From the NCBI RefSeq assembly GCF_003046475.1, contig NZ_PZZZ01000005.1:342405-406404 (forward strand): a DNA stretch of 64,000 bases, read 5' to 3'. Numbering within the stretch: the first letter of the stretch is position 1; each line of letters begins with the position of its first letter. Shown here piece after piece: positions 40,897 through 48,824 of this stretch. This DNA is from Mycoplana dimorpha (GTDB taxonomy: Bacteria; Pseudomonadota; Alphaproteobacteria; Rhizobiales; Rhizobiaceae). Position numbers and translations under genes: made by a program. The notes beneath the pieces were generated by a model. The model had not been told where the DNA came from. It worked only from the letters and a program-made list of their open reading frames with translations, and ran no database searches.

Positions 40897-41280
40897 ATGT
40901 CCAATTTCGAAACGGATGAACTGGAAGAAAAGCCGCTCGATCCGGCGATGGAGAACGTCCGGCGCAAGATGGTTCGCCTGCAGCTCGTCTCCGGTGGGAT
41001 CATGCTCGTCATGTTCATGGCGGTGCTCGGAGCCATTGTCTATAAGGTGACGCGGACGGATGGCAAGCCCGAAACCCGGGCCGTCGCGCTCTCGGTGCCG
41101 AGCGATGCACCGCTGACCGCATCGGTTGCCCTGCCGGACGGCTTCTCCGTCTCCTCGGTCTCGCAGTCGGACGGCCAGATCCTGTTTTACGGAACGCTGG
41201 CGGACGGCGGCCGCAAGGCGATCCTGTTCGACATCGTCGCAGGCCGGATCGTCGCCGACGTCGACGTCAACGGACGGTAG
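40897..41280 (+). CDS. Small single-pass membrane protein, DUF6476-like
   Basis: 127 residues. One membrane segment (LQLVSGGIMLVMFMAVLGAIVYKV) near residues 30-53 is followed by a periplasmic domain with LPDGFSVSSVSQSDGQILFYG. Proteins of this type sit beside rluD in many Hyphomicrobiales. Function is unknown. It ends seven bases before the RNA methyltransferase gene and probably shares its transcript. Confidence 0.8.
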   Translation: MSNFETDELEEKPLDPAMENVRRKMVRLQLVSGGIMLVMFMAVLGAIVYKVTRTDGKPETRAVALSVPSDAPLTASVALPDGFSVSSVSQSDGQILFYGTLADGGRKAILFDIVAGRIVADVDVNGR

Positions 41281-41287
41281 CATCGCC

Positions 41288-42118
41288 GTGGCGGGCGCCC
41301 CGATCCGGATCAGCGACGGCGACGATCCGCGCGTCGCGGCCTTCCGTTCGATCCGCGAGCGCGACCTGGTCGGGCGCGAGGGGCGGTTCGTCGCCGAGGG
41401 GACGGTGGTGTTGCGCATGCTGGCGGCGGCGCATGCGCGACCGTCCGGCTTTCGCGCCGAGGCGATCCTGATCCTGGAGAACCGGCTCGGCGGACTTCAC
41501 GAAATATTGGCCGGCTTTCCGGCCGATGTGCCGGTCTACGTGGCCGACCGGGCGGTGTTAAACCTGATCGCCGGCTTCGACATGCACCGTGGCGTGCTCG
41601 CCATCGGCCGCCGCGCCGAGGCGCCGGATGCGGATGCACTGATCGCCGCGTTGCCGGCGCACAGCCTGGTGCTCGCCGCCTGCGGCATCTCCAATCACGA
41701 CAACATGGGGGCGCTGTTCCGCAACGCCGCCGCCTTCGGCGCCGATGCGGTGCTGCTCGACGCCACCTGCTGCGATCCGCTCTACCGCAAGGCGATCCGT
41801 GTCTCGGTCGGCGCCGTCCTCGGGGTGCCCTTTGCACGGGGCGGCGATGCGCAGGCGTTGCTGGGCGGGCTGACCCGGGCCGGCTTCGCCGTGTGGGCGC
41901 TGTCGCCCCGGGGCGAGACGGCGATCGCCCAGATCGCGCCGTCGGATCGGCTGGCGCTGGTGGCGGGGACCGAAGGCGAGGGGCTTCCGCCGGATATCCT
42001 GTCGCGCTTCCATACGGCGCGCATTCCGCAGAAGGCGGGGCTCGACAGCCTGAACGTCGCCACCGCAAGCGGCATCGCGCTCTACCAGATGGCGCTTCTC
42101 ACCGGCCGCATCGGCTGA
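41288..42118 (+). CDS. TrmH-family (SpoU) RNA methyltransferase
   Basis: 276 residues from a GTG at 41288. SPOUT motif 1 is NHDNMGALFRNAAAFGADAVLLD, motif 2 LALVAGTEGEGLP and motif 3 RIPQKAGLDSLNVATASGIALYQ, forming the trefoil-knot SAM site. An N-terminal RNA-binding part (RERDLVGREGRFVAEGTVVLRML) is present. It methylates ribose in tRNA or rRNA; the target is not determinable. The start is chosen because longer frames run inside the preceding gene. Confidence 0.9.
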   Translation: MAGAPIRISDGDDPRVAAFRSIRERDLVGREGRFVAEGTVVLRMLAAAHARPSGFRAEAILILENRLGGLHEILAGFPADVPVYVADRAVLNLIAGFDMHRGVLAIGRRAEAPDADALIAALPAHSLVLAACGISNHDNMGALFRNAAAFGADAVLLDATCCDPLYRKAIRVSVGAVLGVPFARGGDAQALLGGLTRAGFAVWALSPRGETAIAQIAPSDRLALVAGTEGEGLPPDILSRFHTARIPQKAGLDSLNVATASGIALYQMALLTGRIG

Positions 42119-42188
42119 GGATGGTCGGGCACTTCCGTTAACACTGCGCTCGTGACCCTGGCGGGATTGCTCCAGGGCGGCGGCGAGG

Positions 42189-43358
42189 TCACTCCTGCGG
42201 CGGCAGCAGATTCTTGGCCCGCTGCGCAAGGCTGATCCGGTTGGGATCCGTTCCCGCGCCAGCCTGGTCGAGCAGGCTGCGGATCGGCGAGGCGGCGCCT
42301 TCGCGCGCATCCGTCACCACGATCATGCGGGCGGCAAGGTCGGCGATCTCCTCGCGCAACTCGGCGTCCGCCTGTGGCGAGGCGGGCTGCGAAAGGCGTT
42401 GCGCGACGGCCGCGCCTCGGTCGCGCACGTCGGCCTCGAGCGCCGGAATGTCCATGCCGTTTGCGCTGGTCATCGGCTGGGCTCCATTTCCATTGGTGAA
42501 CTCGATTCGTGGCGCCTCGGGCAGGGCGGCCAGCAGCGGCCTTGCCTCGGTCGGCCGGGACGGACGTGCCGGCGTCCTGGCATTGACCGGAATGCCCTTC
42601 AACTTATCGCGCAGCCGGCCGATCTCGGCGGCGCGGCGTTCCAGGGTGGCGTCCTTGGCGGCGCTGTTGCTGATCTCGCGCGACAGCTTGGCCTCCAGCT
42701 GACGCGCGCGCCCTTCCTCGCGCGAAAGCTTCAGGGTGGTTTCCTTCAGGTTGCCCTGGGCGGCACGCAGGCCGTCGAGCAGCTTCTCACGCTCGTGGCG
42801 CAGCGCCAAGAGACGGCTCTTGAGGTTTTCGACCTCCGTCTCGCTGGCGGCGAGCGCGATCATGCCGTCGTTGAGCTCGCTCTGAAGAAGCTCGCGATTG
42901 GCGTTCAGAGCCTCGATCTCGCGCTTCTTCTGGAGGACCTCGCGCTCGGCCGCTTCCAATTGCGCCTTGAGCTGGGCGAACCTGTCGCCCTCGTGCCGCA
43001 GCGTCGAGCGAAGGTCGCCGGCGCCGACATTCATATCCTCGATCTCGGCCTTGAGATCGGCGTTGTCGGCGGCAAGCCGGCTCACGTCGCGCTTCAGCGC
43101 TTCGTTCTTGACCGCCAACTGCGTCGACTTCTCGCGCTCACGCACCAGTTTCTGGGAGATCCGGGCGTTCTCGGCGGCGAAGGCGGCGCGCGCCATGTCG
43201 GTCTGGGCGCGCACCTCCTGGGGGCTCAGCGGCATGGTGGCCTTCAGGCGGTTCTCGGTATAGGCGACGATGCGGCGCTGGATCGCCGGTGCGACGAGCA
43301 GGCCGGCGAGCGTGGCCGCCAGGAAACCGAGGGCAAACAGCAGTGCATATTCAATCAC
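42189..43358 (-). CDS. Membrane-anchored coiled-coil protein, function unknown
   Basis: 389 residues from a GTG at 43358. One N-terminal membrane segment (IEYALLFALGFLAATLAGLLVAP) is followed by about 200 residues of coiled coil (KLVREREKSTQLAVKNEALKR to LEAKLSREISNSAAKD) and a Pro-rich and acidic C-terminal part. It resembles a cytoplasmic or periplasmic tether, reminiscent of conserved hypothetical proteins in Hyphomicrobiales. No catalytic motif is seen. The start is set at the codon directly before the membrane segment. Confidence 0.8.
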   Translation of the reverse strand: MIEYALLFALGFLAATLAGLLVAPAIQRRIVAYTENRLKATMPLSPQEVRAQTDMARAAFAAENARISQKLVREREKSTQLAVKNEALKRDVSRLAADNADLKAEIEDMNVGAGDLRSTLRHEGDRFAQLKAQLEAAEREVLQKKREIEALNANRELLQSELNDGMIALAASETEVENLKSRLLALRHEREKLLDGLRAAQGNLKETTLKLSREEGRARQLEAKLSREISNSAAKDATLERRAAEIGRLRDKLKGIPVNARTPARPSRPTEARPLLAALPEAPRIEFTNGNGAQPMTSANGMDIPALEADVRDRGAAVAQRLSQPASPQADAELREEIADLAARMIVVTDAREGAASPIRSLLDQAGAGTDPNRISLAQRAKNLLPPQE

Positions 43359-43494
43359 GACGCCAGTCCCGCCTTCAGTCCCGTTGTCCAGCCGTTTCGA
43401 GCTCGCACTATAGCCGACGGGGCCCTGTTGGACAGAGCCCCGCAAATAAATTCGGTAACGCTGGTAAATCGCCGGATCAGCGGCCGGTGTGAAC

Positions 43495-44073
43495 TCAGAA
43501 CGGGTTCCAGGTGGGGCCGCGGGTCAGCTTGAGGTAGCCGGCACTGATACCGAGGCGCGCGCCGACACCGGTGCGGATCGGCACGACCACCATGTTCTGC
43601 TGGGTCAGCACCGTCATGCCGACGCCGGCGACCACGTAGGCGGAGCCGGAGACGCCGGCGAAGCGGGTGTAGAGTGCGTTCACGTCGGGGAGGTTATAAA
43701 CGAGCATCATCGTGCGGCTGCCCTGGCCGCCCCAGTCGAGGCCGAGCGACGGGCCCTGCCAGAACACCGGATGGTTGCCGGCGTTCTTCGTGCTCATCTC
43801 GCCCTCGCCATAGGTGAGGCCGGCGACGAAGGCGCCCGACCCCTCCTGGCCGAGGATGTAGCCGTTCGGCAGGCCGTAGGATTCGAAGGCCCGCTCGATC
43901 ACCTTGGCGAGGCCGCCGGTGGTGGAGCCGAAGAAGCCGTGGCCGGCGTCGACGATCTCCTGCAGCGTGTATTGCGAGCCGGCGGTGCTCTGCGCATGCG
44001 CGCTGCCGGCGCCGACGGCGGCGAGAACCGCGCCGAAGAGCACCATCCTCCTGGTCAAAGTGGAAGCATCCAT
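43495..44073 (-). CDS. eipA: Envelope integrity protein EipA (DUF1134)
   Basis: 192 residues. Signal peptide MVLFGAVLAAVGAGSAHAQ, then the DUF1134 domain: YTLQEIVDAGHGFFGSTTGG, GSGAFVAGLTYGEGEM, GPSLGLDWGGQGSRTMMLVYNL and GISAGYLKLTRGPTWNPF. In Brucella this soluble periplasmic barrel is needed for envelope stress resistance and its gene is directly activated by CtrA. A TTAA-N7-TTTA near-match lies upstream at 44131. The start at 44073 is chosen for the signal peptide. Confidence 0.92.
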   Translation of the reverse strand: MDASTLTRRMVLFGAVLAAVGAGSAHAQSTAGSQYTLQEIVDAGHGFFGSTTGGLAKVIERAFESYGLPNGYILGQEGSGAFVAGLTYGEGEMSTKNAGNHPVFWQGPSLGLDWGGQGSRTMMLVYNLPDVNALYTRFAGVSGSAYVVAGVGMTVLTQQNMVVVPIRTGVGARLGISAGYLKLTRGPTWNPF

Positions 44074-44130
44074 GTCTCTTTCCCTGTCGTGGTCAGGACC
44101 TGTCATGGATGGCAATTTGACCTTATCGTG

Positions 44131-44145
44131 TTAACAATCGGTTTA
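44131..44145 (-). promoter_or_regulatory. Possible CtrA box upstream of eipA
   Basis: TTAA-CAATCGG-TTTA, one mismatch from TTAA-N7-TTAA, 58 bases before the eipA start. It also lies in the divergent region shared with chpT. Confidence 0.5.
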
Positions 44146-44290
44146 CCAACTGTGGTGTCTTTATGACCGACATTCAGTTGACCCTGCTACGCGCAATTTT
44201 TGCGTGTTAAGCGTCGATCGATGAAATCTGCCCGTCCGCCGGTCGCACGCCGCACCGCTGCCGGATGCAAGGCTTTGTGGAGACCTCCTG

Positions 44291-44941
44291 ATGGCGAAGA
44301 ACCCGAACCTTACGTTGAGCGGCCCGGACCTGGCGGCACTGCTGTGCAGCCGCGTCTGCCACGATGTCATTTCTCCGGTCGGCGCGATCAGCAACGGCCT
44401 GGAACTGCTCGACGAAGGCGGCGCGGACGCGGACGCCATGGACCTGATTCGCACCAGCGCGCTGAACGCTTCGGTGCGTTTGAAGTTCGCCCGCCTTGCC
44501 TTTGGCGCCTCGGGCTCGGTCGGCGCCTCGATCGATACGGGCGAGGCGGAGAAGGCCGTGCGCGATTTCGCCGCCGCCGAAAAGAAGACGGAGATCACCT
44601 GGAACGGTCCGCGGGCGATCATCGCCAAGAACCGCGTCAAGCTGCTGTTGAACCTGTTCCTCGTCGCCTATGGCGCCATCCCGCGCGGCGGCTCCATCGA
44701 GGTCACCCTGGCGCGGCCGGAGCTCGACGCGGAGTTCCGCCTTACCGCCCGCGGGCGAATGCTGCGGGTGCCGCCGAAATTCCTGGAAATGCTGTCCGGG
44801 CAACCCGAGGAAGCCGTCGACGCCCACACCATCCAGCCCTATTACACGGTGCTGCTCGCCGAGGAGGCGGGGATGGAACTGGAAATCCTTCCATCCGCCG
44901 AGGAAATCACCTTCGTGGCGCGGATTCCCGCCGCGGCGTGA
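44291..44941 (+). CDS. chpT: Histidine phosphotransferase ChpT
   Basis: 216 residues. The phosphorelay helix has His24 in SRVCHDVISPVGAISNGLELLDEG; the C-terminal half has a degenerate ATPase-like fold (RVKLLLNLFLVAYGAIPRGGSIEV). ChpT moves phosphate from CckA to CtrA and CpdR. ctrA is only 0.7 kb downstream on the other strand, and a receiver gene follows chpT directly. Confidence 0.93.
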   Translation: MAKNPNLTLSGPDLAALLCSRVCHDVISPVGAISNGLELLDEGGADADAMDLIRTSALNASVRLKFARLAFGASGSVGASIDTGEAEKAVRDFAAAEKKTEITWNGPRAIIAKNRVKLLLNLFLVAYGAIPRGGSIEVTLARPELDAEFRLTARGRMLRVPPKFLEMLSGQPEEAVDAHTIQPYYTVLLAEEAGMELEILPSAEEITFVARIPAAA

Positions 44942-45044
44942 CGGTGCCGACCGACGGCGGCGCGGTAACCATTTGTTTGCCAGCCAAGGCTACACTTGCT
45001 TCATATTTTGGCCGCTCGGACGAGCGGGGAAATTGGAGCAGGCT

Positions 45045-45407
45045 ATGCGGCGCATCATGATTGCGGACGGATCAGACGTCGTCCGCAAGGTTGGGAAACG
45101 GATACTCTCGGGTCTCGACTATCTGGTGCTGGAAGCGTCCAACTCGCTTGAGGCGCTGGTCCGCTGCGAGGCGGAGCTTCCGAACGTCATCATCGTCGAC
45201 GCCACCATGGACGGCGCGCTCGAACTGATCGGCAACATCCGCATGCTGCCGAACGGCGACACGGTCCGCATCTTCTACTGCGTCGTTGAAGCCGACCTGC
45301 GGAAGATGATGATGGGCAAGCGCGCCGGCGCCGACGACTTCCTCCTCAAGCCCTTCGACCGCAAAATTCTCACCACCGTCTTCGCCAACCTGTCGATCGC
45401 GGCTTAA
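45045..45407 (+). CDS. Single-domain response regulator with altered receiver residues
   Basis: 120 residues, receiver domain only. The phosphoacceptor is likely Asp52 (NVIIVDATMDG) and Lys102 is kept (GADDFLLKPFD). The usual N-terminal acidic pair is Asp8-Gly9 here and the conserved switch Thr/Ser is replaced in RIFYCVVEAD, so phosphorylation or its output may differ from standard receivers. It begins 104 bases after chpT. It could be a ChpT partner such as a CpdR- or DivK-like protein, but I do not identify it. Confidence 0.85.
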   Translation: MRRIMIADGSDVVRKVGKRILSGLDYLVLEASNSLEALVRCEAELPNVIIVDATMDGALELIGNIRMLPNGDTVRIFYCVVEADLRKMMMGKRAGADDFLLKPFDRKILTTVFANLSIAA

Positions 45408-45574
45408 CGCAGCGACCTGACGTTCTGGCAACCCCGGACGCGGCGCGCCTTGCGCGGCCGTCTCTCGAGGCATGTCTACGAAAGTGTGCAGCGGCGGCGT
45501 CGGTGGAAGGAAGAGCTTCGCCGTCGGGGCCGGCCTTGCCGGCGAGGGCGGGCGCCTGGGTCACCCGCATAAAG

Positions 45575-45600
45575 CAAAAAACCCGCCGAAAAGGCGGGTT
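45575..45600 (-). terminator. Terminator of ctrA
   Basis: On the minus strand AACCCGCC-TTTTC-GGCGGGTT is followed by a run of T residues. It lies 29 bases after the ctrA stop, between convergent genes. Confidence 0.85.
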
Positions 45601-45628
45601 CGATGCGGTACTATCGGGTCTGGCAGGA

Positions 45629-46330
45629 TCAGGCGATCTCGGCGAGCTCGCCGCCTTCGGGCTCGCGCAGCACGTAGCCGCGGCCCCAGACCGTCTCGAT
45701 GTAGTTGGCGCCGCCGGCGGCATTGGCCAGTTTCTTGCGCAGCTTGCAGATGAAGACGTCGATGATCTTCAGTTCCGGCTCGTCCATGCCGCCATAGAGG
45801 TGGTTGAGGAACATCTCCTTGGTCAGCGTCGTGCCCTTGCGCAGCGACAGCAGCTCCAGCATCTGGTATTCCTTGCCGGTCAGGTGCACGCGCTGGCCGC
45901 CGACCTCGACGGTCTTGGCATCCAGGTTGACGATCAGTTCACCAGTGGTGATGACCGACTGGGCATGGCCCTTGGAACGGCGGACGATGGCGTGGATGCG
46001 GGCAACGAGCTCGTCCTTGTGGAAGGGCTTCGTCATGTAGTCGTCGGCGCCGAAGCCGAGGCCGCGCACCTTGTCCTCGATGCCGGCCATGCCCGACAGA
46101 ATGAGGATCGGCGTCTTCACCTTGGCCAGGCGCAGCGTGCGCAGCACTTCGTAGCCCGACATGTCCGGCAGGTTCAGGTCGAGCAGGATGATGTCGTAGT
46201 CGTAGAGCTTGCCGAGATCGACACCCTCTTCGCCCAGATCAGTCGTGTAGACATTGAAACTTTCGGATTTGAGCATCAGCTCGATGCTCTGCGCCGTCGC
46301 GCTATCGTCTTCAATGAGTAGTACCCGCAT
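45629..46330 (-). CDS. ctrA: Cell cycle response regulator CtrA
   Basis: 233 residues. The receiver domain has Asp8/Asp9, phosphoacceptor Asp51 ([12 protein letters not shown]) and TKPFHKDEL; the OmpR-type winged helix has [17 protein letters not shown] and [18 protein letters not shown] with WGRGYVLRE. It binds TTAA-N7-TTAA and controls replication, division and motility genes in alphaproteobacteria. The upstream region carries three GANTC methylation sites. Its phosphorelay partner chpT and its antagonist sciP are close by. Confidence 0.98.
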   Translation of the reverse strand: MRVLLIEDDSATAQSIELMLKSESFNVYTTDLGEEGVDLGKLYDYDIILLDLNLPDMSGYEVLRTLRLAKVKTPILILSGMAGIEDKVRGLGFGADDYMTKPFHKDELVARIHAIVRRSKGHAQSVITTGELIVNLDAKTVEVGGQRVHLTGKEYQMLELLSLRKGTTLTKEMFLNHLYGGMDEPELKIIDVFICKLRKKLANAAGGANYIETVWGRGYVLREPEGGELAEIA

Positions 46331-46853
46331 GTCCCGTCCCCTTTTCCGCCGCTCAAGGTGTCCTGGCCCCTCTACGCGATACGGATCCAGTCGTTGCCTG
46401 ATTTGGAGGCTGCCACCGAATGGTTAACAAATTCTGATTCATTTTGGCAAGATGGATCGGACTTGTTAAACATTTTTGGCAGAAGCCTGAAATTATGTAG
46501 AAATTTGAGAACGCAGTCCTTACGTCCAACGTGAAGAAACCGCGCTAACCGATTCTATGGACTCGTTATTACATGGCCTCCGGCATTTTCGGTTCGGTAT
46601 TTACCGACCCTTAAATCATGCCACCTATGATTAACGATGCCCGTAAACGAAAGGTTACCAGCGGTAGGGTTTCATTAAGAACGTCGGATTTTTTCCGTAA
46701 GAGCCGAACCAATCTGCTGGAACACGGGTGAACGACCGCGTGCTTCGGCCCGGATGCCGGGCCAGGCATGCTGATGCTTTGTTGAAGGTGGGCGTGCGCG
46801 TCGCGTGCCGTCCGCCGTGTGCCGGGGTCTCGCTATCCACGGGAGTATTGCGT
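46331..46853. promoter_or_regulatory. ctrA / fliJ divergent regulatory region
   Basis: 523 bases without a supported gene. It holds GANTC (CcrM-type) sites GATTC at 46436, GATTC at 46551 and GACTC at 46560, and several TTAA words (46423, 46466, 46611, 46632) that could be CtrA half-sites. AT content is higher than in flanking genes. Likely contains the ctrA promoters and the fliJ promoter. Confidence 0.6.
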
Positions 46854-47204
46854 ATGAAGTCACGTGAGAGCCTTGTTCGCCTGAAGGAATTCCAGGTGAA
46901 AGAGAAAAGGCGGCAGCTGGGCCAGTTGCAGATGATGATGGCCGAGTTCGAGCGGATGTCGAAGGAACTGGAAAACCAGATCGCCATCGAGGAGAAGAAG
47001 TCCGGCATCACCGATCCCGGTCATTTCGCCTATCCGACCTTTGCCAAGGCCGCCCGCCAGCGCGCCGACAACCTTCTCGTCTCGATCCGCGAGCTGAAGG
47101 TGCAGCAGGACGCCGCCGAACTGGCGCTGGAGGAGGTCGAGGCGGAATTTGCCAGGGCCGCGGCGCTGGAAGAGCGCGACAACGCGGTTCGCCTGCGCGC
47201 CTGA
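46854..47204 (+). CDS. fliJ: Flagellar export chaperone FliJ
   Basis: 116 residues, almost wholly helical: SLVRLKEFQVKEKRRQLGQLQMMMAEFERM and IRELKVQQDAAELALEEVEAEFARA. The pattern and length fit FliJ, the coiled-coil part of the flagellar export ATPase stalk that works with FliI. FliI is not in this window. It is divergent from ctrA, consistent with control of motility by CtrA. The start at 46854 is preferred; the upstream extension lacks family character. Confidence 0.8.
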   Translation: MKSRESLVRLKEFQVKEKRRQLGQLQMMMAEFERMSKELENQIAIEEKKSGITDPGHFAYPTFAKAARQRADNLLVSIRELKVQQDAAELALEEVEAEFARAAALEERDNAVRLRA

Positions 47205-47318
47205 GCTGCTGCGGCCGACCGGAGCCGAAGGACCCCGCAGGACCGGCCGCGGCCGTGCCCTTGCGGGGACAGCCGTGCGTCCGGTGGCAGCCTTGCCGAA
47301 ATGAATGTCTCCCTTAAG

Positions 47319-47344
47319 CAGGCCGTGAAGGCATTCACGGCCTG
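47319..47344. terminator. Inverted repeat between fliJ and the acetyltransferase gene
   Basis: A perfect 11-base inverted repeat around GGCA lies between two convergent genes. No T run follows, so it may be a factor-dependent terminator or other hairpin. Confidence 0.45.
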
Positions 47345-47356
47345 CCTTGCCGATCG

Positions 47357-47638
47357 TTACAGATCGACGACGTCGCTCCAGTCGGCATGCCGCATCGCCT
47401 GGGCCTTGAAGAAGGGGCAGAGCGGCAGGATCTTCCAGCCGCCGGCGCGGGCCTGCTCGACGGCATGGAGCGCCAGCGCCTGGCCGACGCCGCGGCCGCG
47501 CAGGGCGTCGGGAACGCCGGTATGGTCGATGATGACCAGCCGCGGCGAGGTCCGGGAATAGGTCATCTCCGCCTCGTGGCCGTCGACCGTTGCGCTGTAA
47601 CGCCCGTGCGCGCCGTCTTCGCGGCTTTCAATCTTCAT
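47357..47638 (-). CDS. GNAT-type N-acetyltransferase (YjdJ-like)
   Basis: 93 residues. DGHEAEMTYSRTSPRLVIIDHTGVPDALRGRGVGQALALHAVEQARAGGWKILPLCPF shows the acetyl-CoA loop RGRGVG and the short YjdJ-type core. Small enzymes of this group acetylate unknown targets. The ATG at 47638 has an AGGGAGGA site. It starts head to head with the pqiA-like gene. Confidence 0.85.
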   Translation of the reverse strand: MKIESREDGAHGRYSATVDGHEAEMTYSRTSPRLVIIDHTGVPDALRGRGVGQALALHAVEQARAGGWKILPLCPFFKAQAMRHADWSDVVDL

Positions 47639-47729
47639 GCGGTCCTCCCTGGTGGCCGGCCTCCGGCGGCCCGGTGGCTGCAGCCGTTGCATCGCCGCGA
47701 TCCGGCCGGGCTTCGTCTCTGTCTTGAAG

Positions 47730-48218
47730 ATGCTATGGATGGCGTTCCGATTCAATGCGAGGCAATCGATGGTCCTGATCGTTCCCGTCCTGCTCGTCCT
47801 GTCGGCACTGTCGCTGGCCTTCGGGATGGTGCTGCCGCTCGTGCTGTTCGAAAAGCTCTACTTCTTCAGCGAGACACCGTCGCTGCTCGGCATCATCGCC
47901 GCGCTGTGGCTTGGGGACGACCGGTTGCTGGCGGCGCTCGTCGGCCTGCTGTCGGTGGTCTTTCCGGTGATCAAGCTGATCGGGGTGGCCTTCGAGGCGA
48001 CGACGCGGCGGGGGGAGGGCGCCCATGACAAGCTGCTCGCCCGGCTGCTGCCGCTGCTCGCCCGCTGGTCGATGATGGATGTCATGCTGGTGGCGCTGGT
48101 GATCGTGGCGGCCAAGACCAGCGGCGTGGCAAGCGCCTTCACGCAGCCCGGGCTCTGGTTCTACGCGGCATCGGCGGTGATGACGAGCCTGCTGCAAATG
48201 CGATTGCGGCCGCATTGA
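47730..48218 (+). CDS. Paraquat-inducible protein A-like membrane protein
   Basis: 162 residues with four membrane segments (MVLIVPVLLVLSALSLAFGMVL, RLLAALVGLLSVVFPVIKLIG, MDVMLVALVIVAAKTSG, LWFYAASAVMTSLLQM). LARWSMMDVMLVALVI is the PqiA family signature. In E. coli PqiA is the membrane part of a lipid transport system. No PqiB neighbour is seen here, so this is a lone shorter family member. The start codon is uncertain; an ATG at 47637 is open but lies on top of the divergent gene start. Confidence 0.75.
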   Translation: MLWMAFRFNARQSMVLIVPVLLVLSALSLAFGMVLPLVLFEKLYFFSETPSLLGIIAALWLGDDRLLAALVGLLSVVFPVIKLIGVAFEATTRRGEGAHDKLLARLLPLLARWSMMDVMLVALVIVAAKTSGVASAFTQPGLWFYAASAVMTSLLQMRLRPH

Positions 48219-48250
48219 TGCGGCCGCGGAAGCTTGGCGGAGCGCGGCAC

Positions 48251-48526
48251 TCAGTGCCGGTATTGCTGGATGCGCGTGGTGCGCAGGCCGGCGAGGCCAT
48301 GGTCGTTGATGGAGGACTGCCAGGACAGGAACTCCTCGACGGTCAACGTATAGCGCTCGCAGGCTTCTTCCAGGCTCAACAGGCCGCCGCGGACAGCGGC
48401 CACGACTTCAGCCTTCCGGCGGATCACCCAGCGCCGGGTATTGGCCGGCGGCAGATCGGCGATCGTCAGGGGGCTGCCATCGGGGCCGATGACATACTTC
48501 ACGCGGGGTCGGATCAATTCGGTCAT
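48251..48526 (-). CDS. sciP: CtrA inhibitor SciP (DUF1153)
   Basis: 91 residues, full length. The highly conserved core is RPRVKYVIGPDGSPLTIADLP, PPANTRRWVIRRKAEVVAAV and GGLLSLEEACERYTLTVEEFLSWQ. In Caulobacter SciP binds CtrA and blocks its transcriptional activation in G1, and sciP is itself CtrA-activated. CtrA-type boxes at 48578 and 48601 lie just upstream. The ATG at 48526 gives the conserved MTELIRPRVK start. Confidence 0.95.
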   Translation of the reverse strand: MTELIRPRVKYVIGPDGSPLTIADLPPANTRRWVIRRKAEVVAAVRGGLLSLEEACERYTLTVEEFLSWQSSINDHGLAGLRTTRIQQYRH

Positions 48527-48577
48527 AGGACTCTCTACTACACACAAGACCAGTGGCCCCACTGTAGTTTGCCACAT

Positions 48578-48592
48578 TTAAGAATTGCCTAA
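48578..48592. promoter_or_regulatory. CtrA box upstream of sciP
   Basis: TTAA-GAATTGC-CTAA, one mismatch from TTAA-N7-TTAA, 52 bases before the sciP start, in the divergent region shared with the LuxR-type gene. Confidence 0.55.
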
Positions 48593-48600
48593 GCCGCCCG

Positions 48601-48615
48601 TAACAATTCGCTAAC
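48601..48615. promoter_or_regulatory. Second CtrA-like box upstream of sciP
   Basis: TAAC-AATTCGC-TAAC, a direct repeat with seven-base spacing that fits the TTAAC variant of the CtrA site in rhizobia. Confidence 0.4.
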
Positions 48616-48824
48616 AAATTGAGCAACTTCGCGGAACCGGTCGCGGCAACGGACATGCCGGCGATCGCCGGGGCCGGCCGGGCGGGCTTCTTTGGTGACC
48701 GCCAGATTTGGCTGTTTCCAAGCCGATCCCGCATCTGGTAGAGGGCGAACTGGACGCCGCGCCGACTGCCACCAGGCAAAGGCCCGTGCCTGAACGCACG
48801 GCAGGCGACAAACGGAAAGGCGCG

